From assembly GCA_029288835.1 (NCBI GenBank), contig JARIGN010000022.1:1-36855 (forward strand): a stretch of DNA of 36,855 bases, in the 5' to 3' direction. The notes beneath the pieces are model-generated. The model was not told where the DNA came from and did no database searches. It saw only the letters and a program-made list of their open reading frames with translations. This DNA comes from Candidatus Kaiserbacteria bacterium. Lineage in GTDB: Bacteria; Patescibacteriota; Minisyncoccia; Phycocordibacterales; Phycocordibacteraceae. Within the stretch, counting starts at the first letter, position 1, and each line of letters begins with the position of its first letter. Below, one piece after another: positions 29,339 through 36,855 of this stretch. The position numbers were made by a program, and so were the translations under genes.

Positions 29339-31801
29339 CTAATGCGCTGGTGCTGCCTGCGTCGCTGAAGCGGGCACTACTTTGTTATTAGTAGTAGCTG
29401 CTGTAGTAGCTCCTGGCTGCGGGACTCCGATAGCGCCGGCCTGTGAGGCTGGGAATGGGTTCTTGTTCGCCTTAAGTGCTGCTATGTCAGCGGCAACTGC
29501 GGTTGCATTCGCTGAAGAGAGACCTGCCACTGCCTGAAGCTGGGTGAGTGCTTGAGGGAACTGGTTCTGCTGGGCATAGAGGACACCGAGGAAGAAGTGA
29601 GCGTTTGCATACTGCGGATTAAGCTGCACTGCCTGGGAAAGTGCCTGGATTGCACCTGCAGGGTCACCGTTTGCCGAACGAAGAAGACCAACCTGGAAGA
29701 GTACCGTAGGGTCATTTGGTGCAAAGTAGAGGGCTGCCTCTGCTGCCTGAAGGGCATCCTTTGCCTTTCCTTCCTGAACCTGAAGCTGAGAGAGTAGGAA
29801 GATTGCCTGCGTGTAATCTGGCTTCAAGGAGATTGCCTGGTCGAGGTCAGTCTCTGCCGCAGCGCTATTTCCCTGCTGGATCTCAAGCTGTGCAAGGGTG
29901 TATTCAAGCGTTGGATCAGTTGGGCTAAGGGCAATAGCGTGAGTGTACGCATCCTTTGCATTTTGGTACGCGCCATCAATCTTAAGAGGTACGACGGTCT
30001 CATACACGGAACCAAGGACTGCCCAGTTCTGGTAGTTGCCCGGACCAAGCTTGGTTGCGTTCTGCGCAGCCTGGATGCTCTGCGTGAGTGCTGCCTGGAA
30101 CTGCTGCTGTGCCTGGGTAGGGGTAAGCGAGCTGTCTCCTGCAATGTGGTTCATGTGTGCAACACCGATGAGTGCCTGAAGCTGGTAGGCCTGGTCGGTT
30201 GGCGCAAGAAGAATTGACTGGGCAATAGCAGTATCTGCTCCTGACAAATTGCCATTCGAGAGCGCGACGGAAGCCTTGTCGAAGTCATTTTCTGCAATGT
30301 AGCGATTAATGACCACATATGCGCTGCCTACCGAGCCCAAGAGCAGAAGGGTCAACACGAAGACAATCATGAAACCAATCTTTGGATTCTTTGCGAACAG
30401 GATGCCCCATTCCTGGCGCGTACCTGCGTAGCGGAGCGAAGAAATAAAGAGACCTGCAAAGAGGAAGCCTATCATGAGCACCACCGGACCAGGCACCGCG
30501 AAGATACCTATAACGAACACATAGAGGGCGCTCACGAAGCTTGCAATAGAGACATAGCGCACGAACGGATCTGTTGGTGTTCTGAAGAGAAGTGCGCGAA
30601 GACCGAGATAGATGAAGAATCCGAGGAAGACAAGCCATGCGAGCGCGCCGAGAAGACCTTCCGTTACGAATGAGGTTGGGATATAGCCAATGCCGCTCGA
30701 GAAGTTAAGGTTCCAGAATGGTGTCGTGTTAAGGCTGCGGTCACGGAAGCGAAGCCACTGCTGCCCGAAGGTGTTTGGACCAGAACCGAAGATTGGCGAT
30801 GAAGAGTAGGTGTGGCTACCAATAGCGAAGGTTGACTGCCATGATGGTCGCACGTCGAGGACGTTTGTATGGAGGTCAGTAGTGAGCTGGGTTCCAAGCT
30901 TTGCGCCACCGATAATAAAGAAGAGCGAAACCACGAGGATAATAAGAGGAGTTGCAATAGCCTGGATATCACCACTAGCCGTTTCTTCTGGAGCATCTAC
31001 TGCTTCAATAGTGGAGACCCCTTCGAGATCTGCTTCGTCAACGGCGACACGGCGGCGAAGGATAGCTTCGATGAAAAGACCGAGGGAGCTAAGGCCTACG
31101 AGCGTCCAGACTACCGGAGAGTTCACGAGGGCGAGCAAACAGAGACCAATAACAATACCTACCCACATCACGGTTTTCTTCCATCCGGTAATGGTAAGGA
31201 AGCGAAGTGCAAGGAGTGCGAGTATAACGCCCAAGCCCACCACCATACCAAGATCAACGAAAGAACCAACGAGGTTTGAAGTCGCAGAAACCTTGCTTGG
31301 CATCACTTGTCCAAGGAACACGAAGATGACTTGAGCGACAAGAATGAGTGCCATGCCAAGAGAGGCAACACTCAAGAAGATGCGGTATTGCTGGACGCGG
31401 CGGAAGAGGAGCGCAACGATCGTTGCCGACCCGGCAAGCAGGAGCATGAAGCCGAGTGTATCTGTCTCAAACTGCGTACCGAAGAATGCCGAGCTTATGT
31501 TTGTTCCCGAGAACAGCATTGAGAGCGCATAGGCAAGCGGCAAAAGCCACAGCATGCCAACGAGCATCATTGGCGGCACAATAATATTTCCACGAGTAAG
31601 GCGAGCGAGAATGTAGCTAGCGAGGGCGATGAGGCCACCGATAGCAAGGATGGTTACCTTAGTGTTAAGAAACGGAATAGTGGTCGAAGGGATGAGAACA
31701 ACGGCAGCAAGGACTGCAGCTATCGTCACCGCCCAGGTTGCGAGTAAATCAAACGAAAGACGCGATTGCGCTCGAGGCGCCATACTTATATTTTTATCCA
31801 T
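29339..31801 (-). CDS. O-antigen ligase-like membrane protein with TPR repeats
   Basis: Residues 1-500 hold about 12-14 hydrophobic segments. The loop around IFGSGPNTFGQQWLRFRD, with the following GLLGALAWLVFLGFF, resembles the Wzy/WaaL-type O-antigen ligase/polymerase fold. The second part, about 510-780, has TPR-like repeats (SPTDPTLEYTLAQLEIQQGN, FAPNDPTVLFQVGLLRSANGD). The C-terminal 40 residues are Ala/Thr-rich and disordered. Such fusions may attach glycans to surface proteins in place of a lipid acceptor (inference). AAGGAG lies ten bases before the ATG and TATACT about 25 bases before it, so this mRNA has a leader. murJ follows after 33 bases. Confidence 0.72.
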   Translation of the reverse strand: MDKNISMAPRAQSRLSFDLLATWAVTIAAVLAAVVLIPSTTIPFLNTKVTILAIGGLIALASYILARLTRGNIIVPPMMLVGMLWLLPLAYALSMLFSGTNISSAFFGTQFETDTLGFMLLLAGSATIVALLFRRVQQYRIFLSVASLGMALILVAQVIFVFLGQVMPSKVSATSNLVGSFVDLGMVVGLGVILALLALRFLTITGWKKTVMWVGIVIGLCLLALVNSPVVWTLVGLSSLGLFIEAILRRRVAVDEADLEGVSTIEAVDAPEETASGDIQAIATPLIILVVSLFFIIGGAKLGTQLTTDLHTNVLDVRPSWQSTFAIGSHTYSSSPIFGSGPNTFGQQWLRFRDRSLNTTPFWNLNFSSGIGYIPTSFVTEGLLGALAWLVFLGFFIYLGLRALLFRTPTDPFVRYVSIASFVSALYVFVIGIFAVPGPVVLMIGFLFAGLFISSLRYAGTRQEWGILFAKNPKIGFMIVFVLTLLLLGSVGSAYVVINRYIAENDFDKASVALSNGNLSGADTAIAQSILLAPTDQAYQLQALIGVAHMNHIAGDSSLTPTQAQQQFQAALTQSIQAAQNATKLGPGNYQNWAVLGSVYETVVPLKIDGAYQNAKDAYTHAIALSPTDPTLEYTLAQLEIQQGNSAAAETDLDQAISLKPDYTQAIFLLSQLQVQEGKAKDALQAAEAALYFAPNDPTVLFQVGLLRSANGDPAGAIQALSQAVQLNPQYANAHFFLGVLYAQQNQFPQALTQLQAVAGLSSANATAVAADIAALKANKNPFPASQAGAIGVPQPGATTAATTNNKVVPASATQAAPAH

Positions 31802-31926
31802 GAAATAAATGCTCCTTAGTAATGTACAAAGTATACCGTGTCCATGGATGGGTTATAGAGGAAAAGTCCACAGATAAGGGGATAAACTTACCAAATGCTG
31901 ATGAATATAAAAAGAAACTATAAAGG

Positions 31927-31956
31927 AAAAAGCCTGGCTGAAGAGCCAGGCTTTTT
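31927..31956. terminator. bidirectional terminator of rnpB
   Basis: AAAAAGCCTGGCT and AGCCAGGCTTTTT form a perfect 13-bp stem over four bases. It is just downstream of the rnpB 3' end on the minus strand. Confidence 0.9.
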
Positions 31957-31964
31957 CACGTGTT

Positions 31965-32405
31965 GGTGACCAGTTCGATAAGCCGAATTCTGTGTCTTGA
32001 TTTTTGCTCTGCAAAAATCAAGACGATGACCATTTATCTGGGACGTTCGTTACCGAACGCCTCGAGCGGCACTTCGCCATAAGAGTAATTAAAATTTGCA
32101 TCTCAATTACTCTTTAGCGACACGGCCTTGCACCGGGGTAAGGATTTAGCCGTTTCACCTCCTGGGTCACCCCAGGAACTCATCTCGCAAAGCAAGCCGA
32201 AACTTGCTTCACGAGATGCCTGTTGCTTTCGCGTCAGGCGTCTCTGCTCGCACCTCGCGCCTCACGGCGGACGGGCGTTACCCGCTACCCTCCTGCACCA
32301 CGTTTTGAAGCCGAAACTTTACATACGGGTGCCGGTGTTCGGACTTTCCTCCCCTGCTGTCGCGAATTTCTCCGCTCCAACAAGAGCGATCATCTGAACT
32401 GGTCG
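31965..32405 (-). ncRNA. rnpB: RNase P RNA
   Basis: RnpB is the catalytic RNA that removes tRNA 5' leaders. On the minus strand the conserved 5' block GAGGAAAGTCCG(A)AC and the 3' block ACAGAATTCGGCTTATCG are present, with GAACTGGTC/GACCAGTTC closing P1. CCGGTGCAAGGCC matches the conserved P15-region sequence, and GGTGAAACGGC is also found. Several stems are extended: a perfect 14-bp hairpin with a three-base loop (31994-32024), an AT-rich hairpin replacing part of P15-P17 (AAGAGTAATT/AATTACTCTT), and a long P12-like arm. No GGU is seen in the L15 position. A TATAAT at 32417-32412 gives its promoter. Confidence 0.92.
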
Positions 32406-32411
32406 ATATTT

Positions 32412-32417
32412 ATTATA
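32412..32417 (-). promoter_or_regulatory. -10 of rnpB
   Basis: TATAAT on the minus strand is six to seven bases before the P1 strand. It lies within 20 bases of the nrdJ stop; no clear -35 is seen. Confidence 0.55.
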
Positions 32418-32426
32418 CCACAGCTC

Positions 32427-34847
32427 CTAGATTTCGCACGCACCTGACACACAGGCGAGCTCCTTCTTTAGGTCCGTCTCGTCAGCGCGCTCATAGGCAT
32501 AGAGTTTTCCGTAGTCGATGTGCTGGAAGCGCTTTGCCATTTCTTCGTACTGCTCCTTTGAAATTTCCTCATACGGCGCAAGCTGGTACACATGGTTTGA
32601 GCGAGGAAGGAAAGAAAGGCCTCCGACAATATCCCAGTGCTCGTACACCCAGTTTGCTACCTGAATCCATTCGTCTTCACCGACAGAGATGGTTACCGAA
32701 GGGTTGTGCTCCGTAAAGTGCTCCTTCACGAGCTTCCAGTGCTCAAGCTGGTCGAGCGCGGAAAGGTCGTCCTTGCTGATTGCACCGTCAGGAGACTTGA
32801 CCGGGAACTCAAGCACATAGGTAGAAGCGTTCTCTTCCGTCTGCCCCACTTCAGGATGATACGGTACGCCCTGGTCGCGAAGCATCTTGAAGAGCGAGTC
32901 GGTTGCGCTGATGCGGATGCGGCGGATGTAGTATGGCGCGTGGCGGGCATGCATACCGGAAGCAACGCCGAGGGTTTGGGAAACAGTACCTGATGGCTTC
33001 ACGCAGGTGATAGCGGTAGACTCATTGATACCAAACTTTGCTGCATATTTCTTATTTGTCTTGATTGTTTCCTTACGCATTGCCTCAAGAGTGTCTGCAT
33101 CGCGCACAGCGGTTGAGTCCCACTGGCCGGTAATAGACACACCAAGGAGACGCTCTGCACGACAATTCTCTGTCCATTCCTTTGAGAGATAGCCAAGGTT
33201 CGTGAGGGTCGACTGGTAGGTTCCCAGAATAGTTGCGAGACGTGCCTTTCTAACGAGTGATTCCTTTGTGTCATACGAGCGCGCAACGACTTCGCTCAAG
33301 TTACAGAACTGCTTTGACTTAAGGATGATCTCGCCGCACGGATTAGTTCCTGCAGGACCCACGACGCGGTCATTCTTTACGTAGCCAGTCTCCTTCCAGA
33401 AATCAATACGGCGCGATGGAAGCTGCTTCATAAGGCCGCCACGGTTAAAGATGCCGCGCTCCCCAGCCTTGCTCTTTATAAGCGCAATCCATTCTTCCAT
33501 AAATTCTTCATTGGAAGGCTTTTCGTTGTAGACCGCAGAGTTGTTTGCAAGTGCGCGGTGCGGATCAGTCATCCAGAACTGGCCTTTCTTTGCGTCACGA
33601 ACCTGCTCGTCATCAAGGTCAGAAAGCGAGATCATCGCGCTGCGGCGTACACCACCGGCTACGACACAGTCACCGATCTTGCAGATGATGTCATGCGCAT
33701 CAATGTTTCGAAGACGGCGACCCTGGCGAGAGAGAATTGTCTCACGCGCGAAGGCAAGAAGGTTGCGGAGCGGCTCAGGACCTGATGCCTTGCCACCCAT
33801 CGTCTGAAGGCGTGAGCCGGCTGGACGAATCTGCGAGAAGTCGAAGTCTACATCCTTGCCGTCATACCAGGCCTTAAGGCCGAGCGTAAGTGCGTCACAC
33901 CATCCTTCCTTAGAGTCAGGAACGACATAGGTAGGAAGTTTTTCTTTGGTCTGGTACGCAATCTGTGGAAGCGCCTGAATGTTTGCACTTTCAACTGAGT
34001 ATCCGACGCCCGTACCACACATAGAGATGTACATGATCTCTGCGAAGTCTTCGATCTTTGACGGTGCAATATAGGAACAGTTGTATGCGGTCACGTTTGA
34101 ACGGCGCGCAGCATCACCAGCAAACTGCATGAGGCGCATAGACGGCATCACTTCCTGCTTAAGAATCGCCTCGCGCACTTCTGCATATTCTTTTTCTGAA
34201 AGTTTGTTGCCAAGGTTCTCGCGCATGAAGGTCATGTAGCGATCAACCGTCTCTACCCATGTCTCACGACGGCCCTGCTCGGGTATCCATCGCGCATAGG
34301 AGCGTAGGTAGACGAATTCACCGAGTGAGTTTCCATTGAAATACTTCTTACTTTCCTCAGCGAGCTGGCGCACTTCCGCTGGAATCTCAATCTGTTCCTG
34401 GCGCAGCTGGTTTCGCTTATCACGATAGAGAATGTATGACTTTGCCGTTTCAATGTAGTCATTGAGCATCAAATGCTTTTCCACGGCATCCTGGATTCCT
34501 TCCACGGTTGGAAGAAAATTCTTGTACTTTTTTGCAAAGCGCGCGAGCTCCCCTGCTACCTGGTGCGCCACAAAGGTCGCATCGGTCTCATCTCCCTCAC
34601 CGGAAGCAAGCATGGACTTATGGACTGCCGCCACAATCTTCTCAAAAGAGAATGGGGCGATTCTTCCATCTCGTTTCTGAATCTGGGCGATCACATCGCG
34701 ATAGCGCTTCGTTTCCTTACTTTCAATTTTCTTTTCAGCTGCAGCGACTACGACTTTCTTTTCAGTCTTTTCAATCGTTGCTGAGTTTCCTGTTTTCTTG
34801 TGTGATGCCTTTGATTTTGAAACAGATGTTTTTGAGGAAGTGGCCAT
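32427..34847 (-). CDS. nrdJ: class II (adenosylcobalamin) ribonucleotide reductase
   Basis: It reduces ribonucleotides to deoxyribonucleotides, here with adenosylcobalamin as radical source. An ATP-cone starts near residue 47 (QKRDGRIAPFSFEKIVAAVHKS). The catalytic core shows YNCSYIAPS, GTGVGYSVESANI, the active-site NPCGEIILKSKQFCNLSE and AITCVKPSGTVSQTLGVASG. The C-terminus CVSGACEI has two cysteines that can relay electrons. The single-chain form without a metal-ligand small subunit and the overall pattern fit NrdJ. Start is uncertain: ATG at 34847 (MATSSKTSVSKSKAS) is preferred over TTG at 34880. The first 40 residues are Lys/Ser/Thr-rich. rnpB follows downstream. Confidence 0.86.
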   Translation of the reverse strand: MATSSKTSVSKSKASHKKTGNSATIEKTEKKVVVAAAEKKIESKETKRYRDVIAQIQKRDGRIAPFSFEKIVAAVHKSMLASGEGDETDATFVAHQVAGELARFAKKYKNFLPTVEGIQDAVEKHLMLNDYIETAKSYILYRDKRNQLRQEQIEIPAEVRQLAEESKKYFNGNSLGEFVYLRSYARWIPEQGRRETWVETVDRYMTFMRENLGNKLSEKEYAEVREAILKQEVMPSMRLMQFAGDAARRSNVTAYNCSYIAPSKIEDFAEIMYISMCGTGVGYSVESANIQALPQIAYQTKEKLPTYVVPDSKEGWCDALTLGLKAWYDGKDVDFDFSQIRPAGSRLQTMGGKASGPEPLRNLLAFARETILSRQGRRLRNIDAHDIICKIGDCVVAGGVRRSAMISLSDLDDEQVRDAKKGQFWMTDPHRALANNSAVYNEKPSNEEFMEEWIALIKSKAGERGIFNRGGLMKQLPSRRIDFWKETGYVKNDRVVGPAGTNPCGEIILKSKQFCNLSEVVARSYDTKESLVRKARLATILGTYQSTLTNLGYLSKEWTENCRAERLLGVSITGQWDSTAVRDADTLEAMRKETIKTNKKYAAKFGINESTAITCVKPSGTVSQTLGVASGMHARHAPYYIRRIRISATDSLFKMLRDQGVPYHPEVGQTEENASTYVLEFPVKSPDGAISKDDLSALDQLEHWKLVKEHFTEHNPSVTISVGEDEWIQVANWVYEHWDIVGGLSFLPRSNHVYQLAPYEEISKEQYEEMAKRFQHIDYGKLYAYERADETDLKKELACVSGACEI

Positions 34848-34915
34848 ACTAAATACCGGTGAATTTGTAATAGGCGCCAAAGAGCAGATGGAGTCGGGAT
34901 TGGCGTCTAGCCATT

Positions 34916-34941
34916 TTAGCGCGGATAGGATGAAGCGCTAA
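34916..34941. promoter_or_regulatory. 7-bp inverted repeat upstream of nrdJ
   Basis: TTAGCGC and GCGCTAA are separated by 12 bases, 70-95 bases before the nrdJ ATG. It may be an operator or leader hairpin. No cobalamin-riboswitch box (GCCACTG) and no NrdR box were recognised in this 150-base gap. Confidence 0.35.
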
Positions 34942-35004
34942 TGTGGACAAGATTCATCGCAAAACTTATTTCCTGAAACGCAAGAGCGTCGCCAATAGCG
35001 AATA

Positions 35005-35601
35005 CTACGAGACCGGGAGTGTGAGCACGGTGCCCACGTGCCACCCTTCTTCCTGCGCGAAGCCAGCGCGTGTCTCAAGGACATAGCGAATGGGTATCGG
35101 CGGATAAAGGACACCCGGATAGGTGCTAGGAAGTACATCACTATTGATAGCCGCAATGCTGCCTGAACTCGTTACCCACACCATATCAAGCGGCACGAGC
35201 ATATCCTTCATCCAGAAGCCATAGGTACCATCTTTAGGAAAATCAAAAAGCATCGCGTAGTTATTCGGGACCGATGAACGGCCGCTAAGGCCCTGTTCCT
35301 GGGCAGCAGGAGTTGTTACTACTTCATAGGTAATGCCGTTCACTACCTTTATATACCTACCAGGTGTTGAAACCTGCCTTTTTTCTGAAGTAGATCCTAC
35401 TTCGGTAGACGTGGAAGAAGCTTCAGACGAGGTAGCACTACTAATTACCGCCAGGTCTTGTGAGGGAGTATTTGTCGCTGTAGTCGAAACTGCGGGTACA
35501 TTTCTTAAGGACATGCCTTGCGGGTAATAAAGGACACCTAAAAGACATGCACCTGCGACTAAAAGACATAGGGTAGCAGCGATAGTACGTTTCTTTCTCA
35601 T
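35005..35601 (-). CDS. exported DUF192-family protein
   Basis: An N-terminal membrane anchor or signal (residues 7-26, TIAATLCLLVAGACLLGVLYY) is followed by a Ser/Thr-rich linker (ISSATSSEASSTSTEVGSTS). The DUF192 domain covers about 85-198, with AAQEQGLSGRSSVPNNYAML, YGFWMKDMLVPLDMVWV and VLETRAGFAQEEGWHVGT. DUF192 proteins are small beta-rich exported proteins of unknown function. A TATTTT about eight bases before the ATG predicts a near-leaderless transcript. It lies 33 bases downstream of the S53 protease gene. Confidence 0.85.
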   Translation of the reverse strand: MRKKRTIAATLCLLVAGACLLGVLYYPQGMSLRNVPAVSTTATNTPSQDLAVISSATSSEASSTSTEVGSTSEKRQVSTPGRYIKVVNGITYEVVTTPAAQEQGLSGRSSVPNNYAMLFDFPKDGTYGFWMKDMLVPLDMVWVTSSGSIAAINSDVLPSTYPGVLYPPIPIRYVLETRAGFAQEEGWHVGTVLTLPVS

Positions 35602-35634
35602 AAGTCGACAAAATAAGAGAAGGTCAGGAAAGCG

Positions 35635-36771
35635 TTAAAAGGTGGCGGTCTGGGGCGTACCAAGACCGGTCACATAATCATAATGGGCTCGCGCGGTGCA
35701 GTAGAAGCCGCAAGAGCCATTCACACCAGTAAGGATATCACGGAAGAAACTTGTCGTGTTAGGGGTCGCCTTATCTTTGTAGAAGGCCACGTCTGACGCG
35801 CCCTGGCCCAGGGCTGCAATGGCAGCCCACTGCGGTGCTCCTGCTGAGGTTCCGCCCGCGGTTCTCCACACGCCGTTATGGATAATGGGAAAACCGGACT
35901 TCGGGTCGGCGTCATAGGAAACGTCGGGTATTGCGCGCATACCTTTTGCTTTGGGAATAGTGTAACTTGCCTGAAAGGGTGGTTCTTTCTCATAGGCACT
36001 TACGCCGCCACCGCTTCCCTGCCAAGCTGTTTCCTTTATGAGCATTCCTGTTGGGGTGAGCTGAAGTGAAGTACCGCCAACGGCAATAACCTTAGGTGAA
36101 GAAGCGGGCCAAGATGCTCCCGCACCATTATCTCCCGATGAAGCAAAGAACGGTGCACCTGAAGCGCTAACAAAATGGCTATCGAGGCTTGTTTCTTCGG
36201 GAAATTCTGCACCTCCCCAGCTCATGGAAATCGCGGAAGTACCCTTTTGGGCGGCAGCATAGTCAAGCGCGGCGAGAAGATTAGCGCCGCTTGCGGTTTT
36301 TGCCTCAACCAGAAGAATTTTTGCAGACGGTGCAATCGCATGCGCCCATTCCACATCAAGCGCCGTCTCAAGATCCCAGCCGCTATTATCTGACCCCTTC
36401 GCACTCATGAGGTGCTGCGTGAAGCAGCCATTTTGTTTAGTACATGCCGGGAGGGCAAACGCTGCATCAAAATCCGCGAGGTCTTGAGCAATAGCCTTGT
36501 CGTTATATGCGCCGACGATGACTATCGTGCCCTTGCCACCAGCCTCAGGAAGGTTATAAATCTTTTTTATCTCGCTCGGTGTCATACCGGCGGGTTTTTT
36601 GCCCGTGGTTGCATATATGTGGAGCGGCGTGGTGGCGCTGAAATTTGAGAAATGATAGGCAGCTTGGGTGTGCGCTGCAATGAAAAGCCCAAATATGAAT
36701 AATGCGGTGCTAATAACAAGCATGGGTGCGATCCACTGAATGAGCAGTCTCGCGATTTGTTGGTCGTTCAT
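35635..36771 (-). CDS. S53 (sedolisin-type) serine-carboxyl protease
   Basis: Residues refer to the ATG at 36771. A membrane anchor is at residues 15-35 (ISTALFIFGLFIAAHTQ). The sedolisin catalytic residues are visible: Glu135 and Asp139 in DLETALDVEWAHAIAP, Asp214 in SSGDNGAG and Ser309 in GGTSAGAPQW. The C-terminal DILTG with a later Asp fits the calcium site. At 378 aa there is almost no propeptide, unlike classical sedolisins. Four cysteines may pair. The start choice is supported by GAGGAG before the ATG and CATAGT six bases upstream; the track uses a TTG five residues earlier. It would act at the cell surface; substrate unknown. Confidence 0.85.
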   Translation of the reverse strand: MNDQQIARLLIQWIAPMLVISTALFIFGLFIAAHTQAAYHFSNFSATTPLHIYATTGKKPAGMTPSEIKKIYNLPEAGGKGTIVIVGAYNDKAIAQDLADFDAAFALPACTKQNGCFTQHLMSAKGSDNSGWDLETALDVEWAHAIAPSAKILLVEAKTASGANLLAALDYAAAQKGTSAISMSWGGAEFPEETSLDSHFVSASGAPFFASSGDNGAGASWPASSPKVIAVGGTSLQLTPTGMLIKETAWQGSGGGVSAYEKEPPFQASYTIPKAKGMRAIPDVSYDADPKSGFPIIHNGVWRTAGGTSAGAPQWAAIAALGQGASDVAFYKDKATPNTTSFFRDILTGVNGSCGFYCTARAHYDYVTGLGTPQTATF

Positions 36772-36855
36772 CTCCTCACTATGCAAAAGCAGTGATCAAG
36801 ATTTGCTCAGGAAGTCCTAAAGTTTTGCTGAGTTTTTGACTTCTAAAAGAAAAGT

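Noticed and set aside
31858-31900. DnaA boxes or origin upstream of the O-antigen ligase-like gene
   Set aside because: TCCACAGATAAGG and GGATAAAC are suggestive but none matches TTWTNCACA, and no dnaA or dnaN is near.
34848-35004. Cobalamin riboswitch in front of the B12-dependent ribonucleotide reductase
   Set aside because: No B12-box-like GCCACTG and no suitable multistem layout was found in the 157-base gap.
1-36855. Recoded UGA (glycine), as in SR1/Gracilibacteria
   Set aside because: TGA ends tsaD and the 54-aa gene at sensible positions, and conserved glycines are encoded by GGN.

Overview
The window looks like a chromosomal segment of a Candidatus Patescibacteria (CPR) bacterium, most likely of the Parcubacteria branch (Kaiserbacteria-like, a guess). 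The reasons are the gene set and its style: divergent, compact housekeeping genes (ybeY, ftsA, ftsZ, tsaD, valS, lepA, murJ, truB), a MurL-type glutamate epimerase, a B12-type (class II) ribonucleotide reductase, signal-peptide/PG-binding/IPT surface proteins, a sortase with a Thr-rich substrate, an O-antigen-ligase-like protein with TPRs, and no biosynthetic operons. TGA is used as stop (code 11), so this is not a Gracilibacteria/SR1-type recoded genome. Base composition is near balanced, with several AT-richer accessory patches.

Layout. 1-3.4 kb: a division cluster ybeY-ftsA-(70-aa membrane microprotein)-ftsZ. 3.4-5.8 kb: trxB, bracketed by two long hairpins with a shared apical core in opposite orientation, then a convergent CphA-like ATP-grasp ligase. 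5.9-6.5 kb: three tiny minus-strand genes, two of them overlapping and one absent from the ORF track. 6.6-9.3 kb: murL, tRNA-Ser, an AT-rich HTH/LAGLIDADG-like gene, tRNA-Glu, and a DUF1059 protein. 9.4-12.8 kb: envelope genes (TPM protein, sortase, sortase substrate, PG-binding/IPT protein). 12.8-21.7 kb: truB, alkA-like glycosylase, tRNA-Val, DHH phosphoesterase, tsaD, valS, prsW and hsp20, with two unknowns. 21.7-24.5 kb: DUF2914 membrane protein, tRNA-Phe, doxX pair, tRNA-Arg and a glutaredoxin, with a palindrome-rich intergenic region. 24.6-31.8 kb: FtsB-like protein, lepA behind a PIN toxin/antitoxin-like pair, murJ, and an O-antigen-ligase/TPR protein. 31.9-36.8 kb: rnpB, nrdJ, a DUF192 protein and an S53 (sedolisin) protease.

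How it works together. The window is dominated by cell envelope and division (FtsA/FtsZ/FtsB-like, MurL, MurJ, sortase and substrate) and translation (ValRS, TsaD, TruB, LepA, YbeY, RNase P RNA, five tRNAs). Two expression styles are visible. Nine genes have a -10 hexamer exactly six bases before the start codon, six of them with an extended TGn, which predicts leaderless mRNAs. Several others have clear Shine-Dalgarno sequences.

The most unusual signals are non-coding: the paired conserved-core hairpins around trxB; a 15-bp inverted copy of the tRNA-Arg 3' end; related hairpins near tRNA-Phe and tRNA-Arg that share a 13-nt core; and an RNase P RNA that seems to lack the usual GGU of L15. All calls rest on reading the sequence and on family knowledge. 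No database search was possible.
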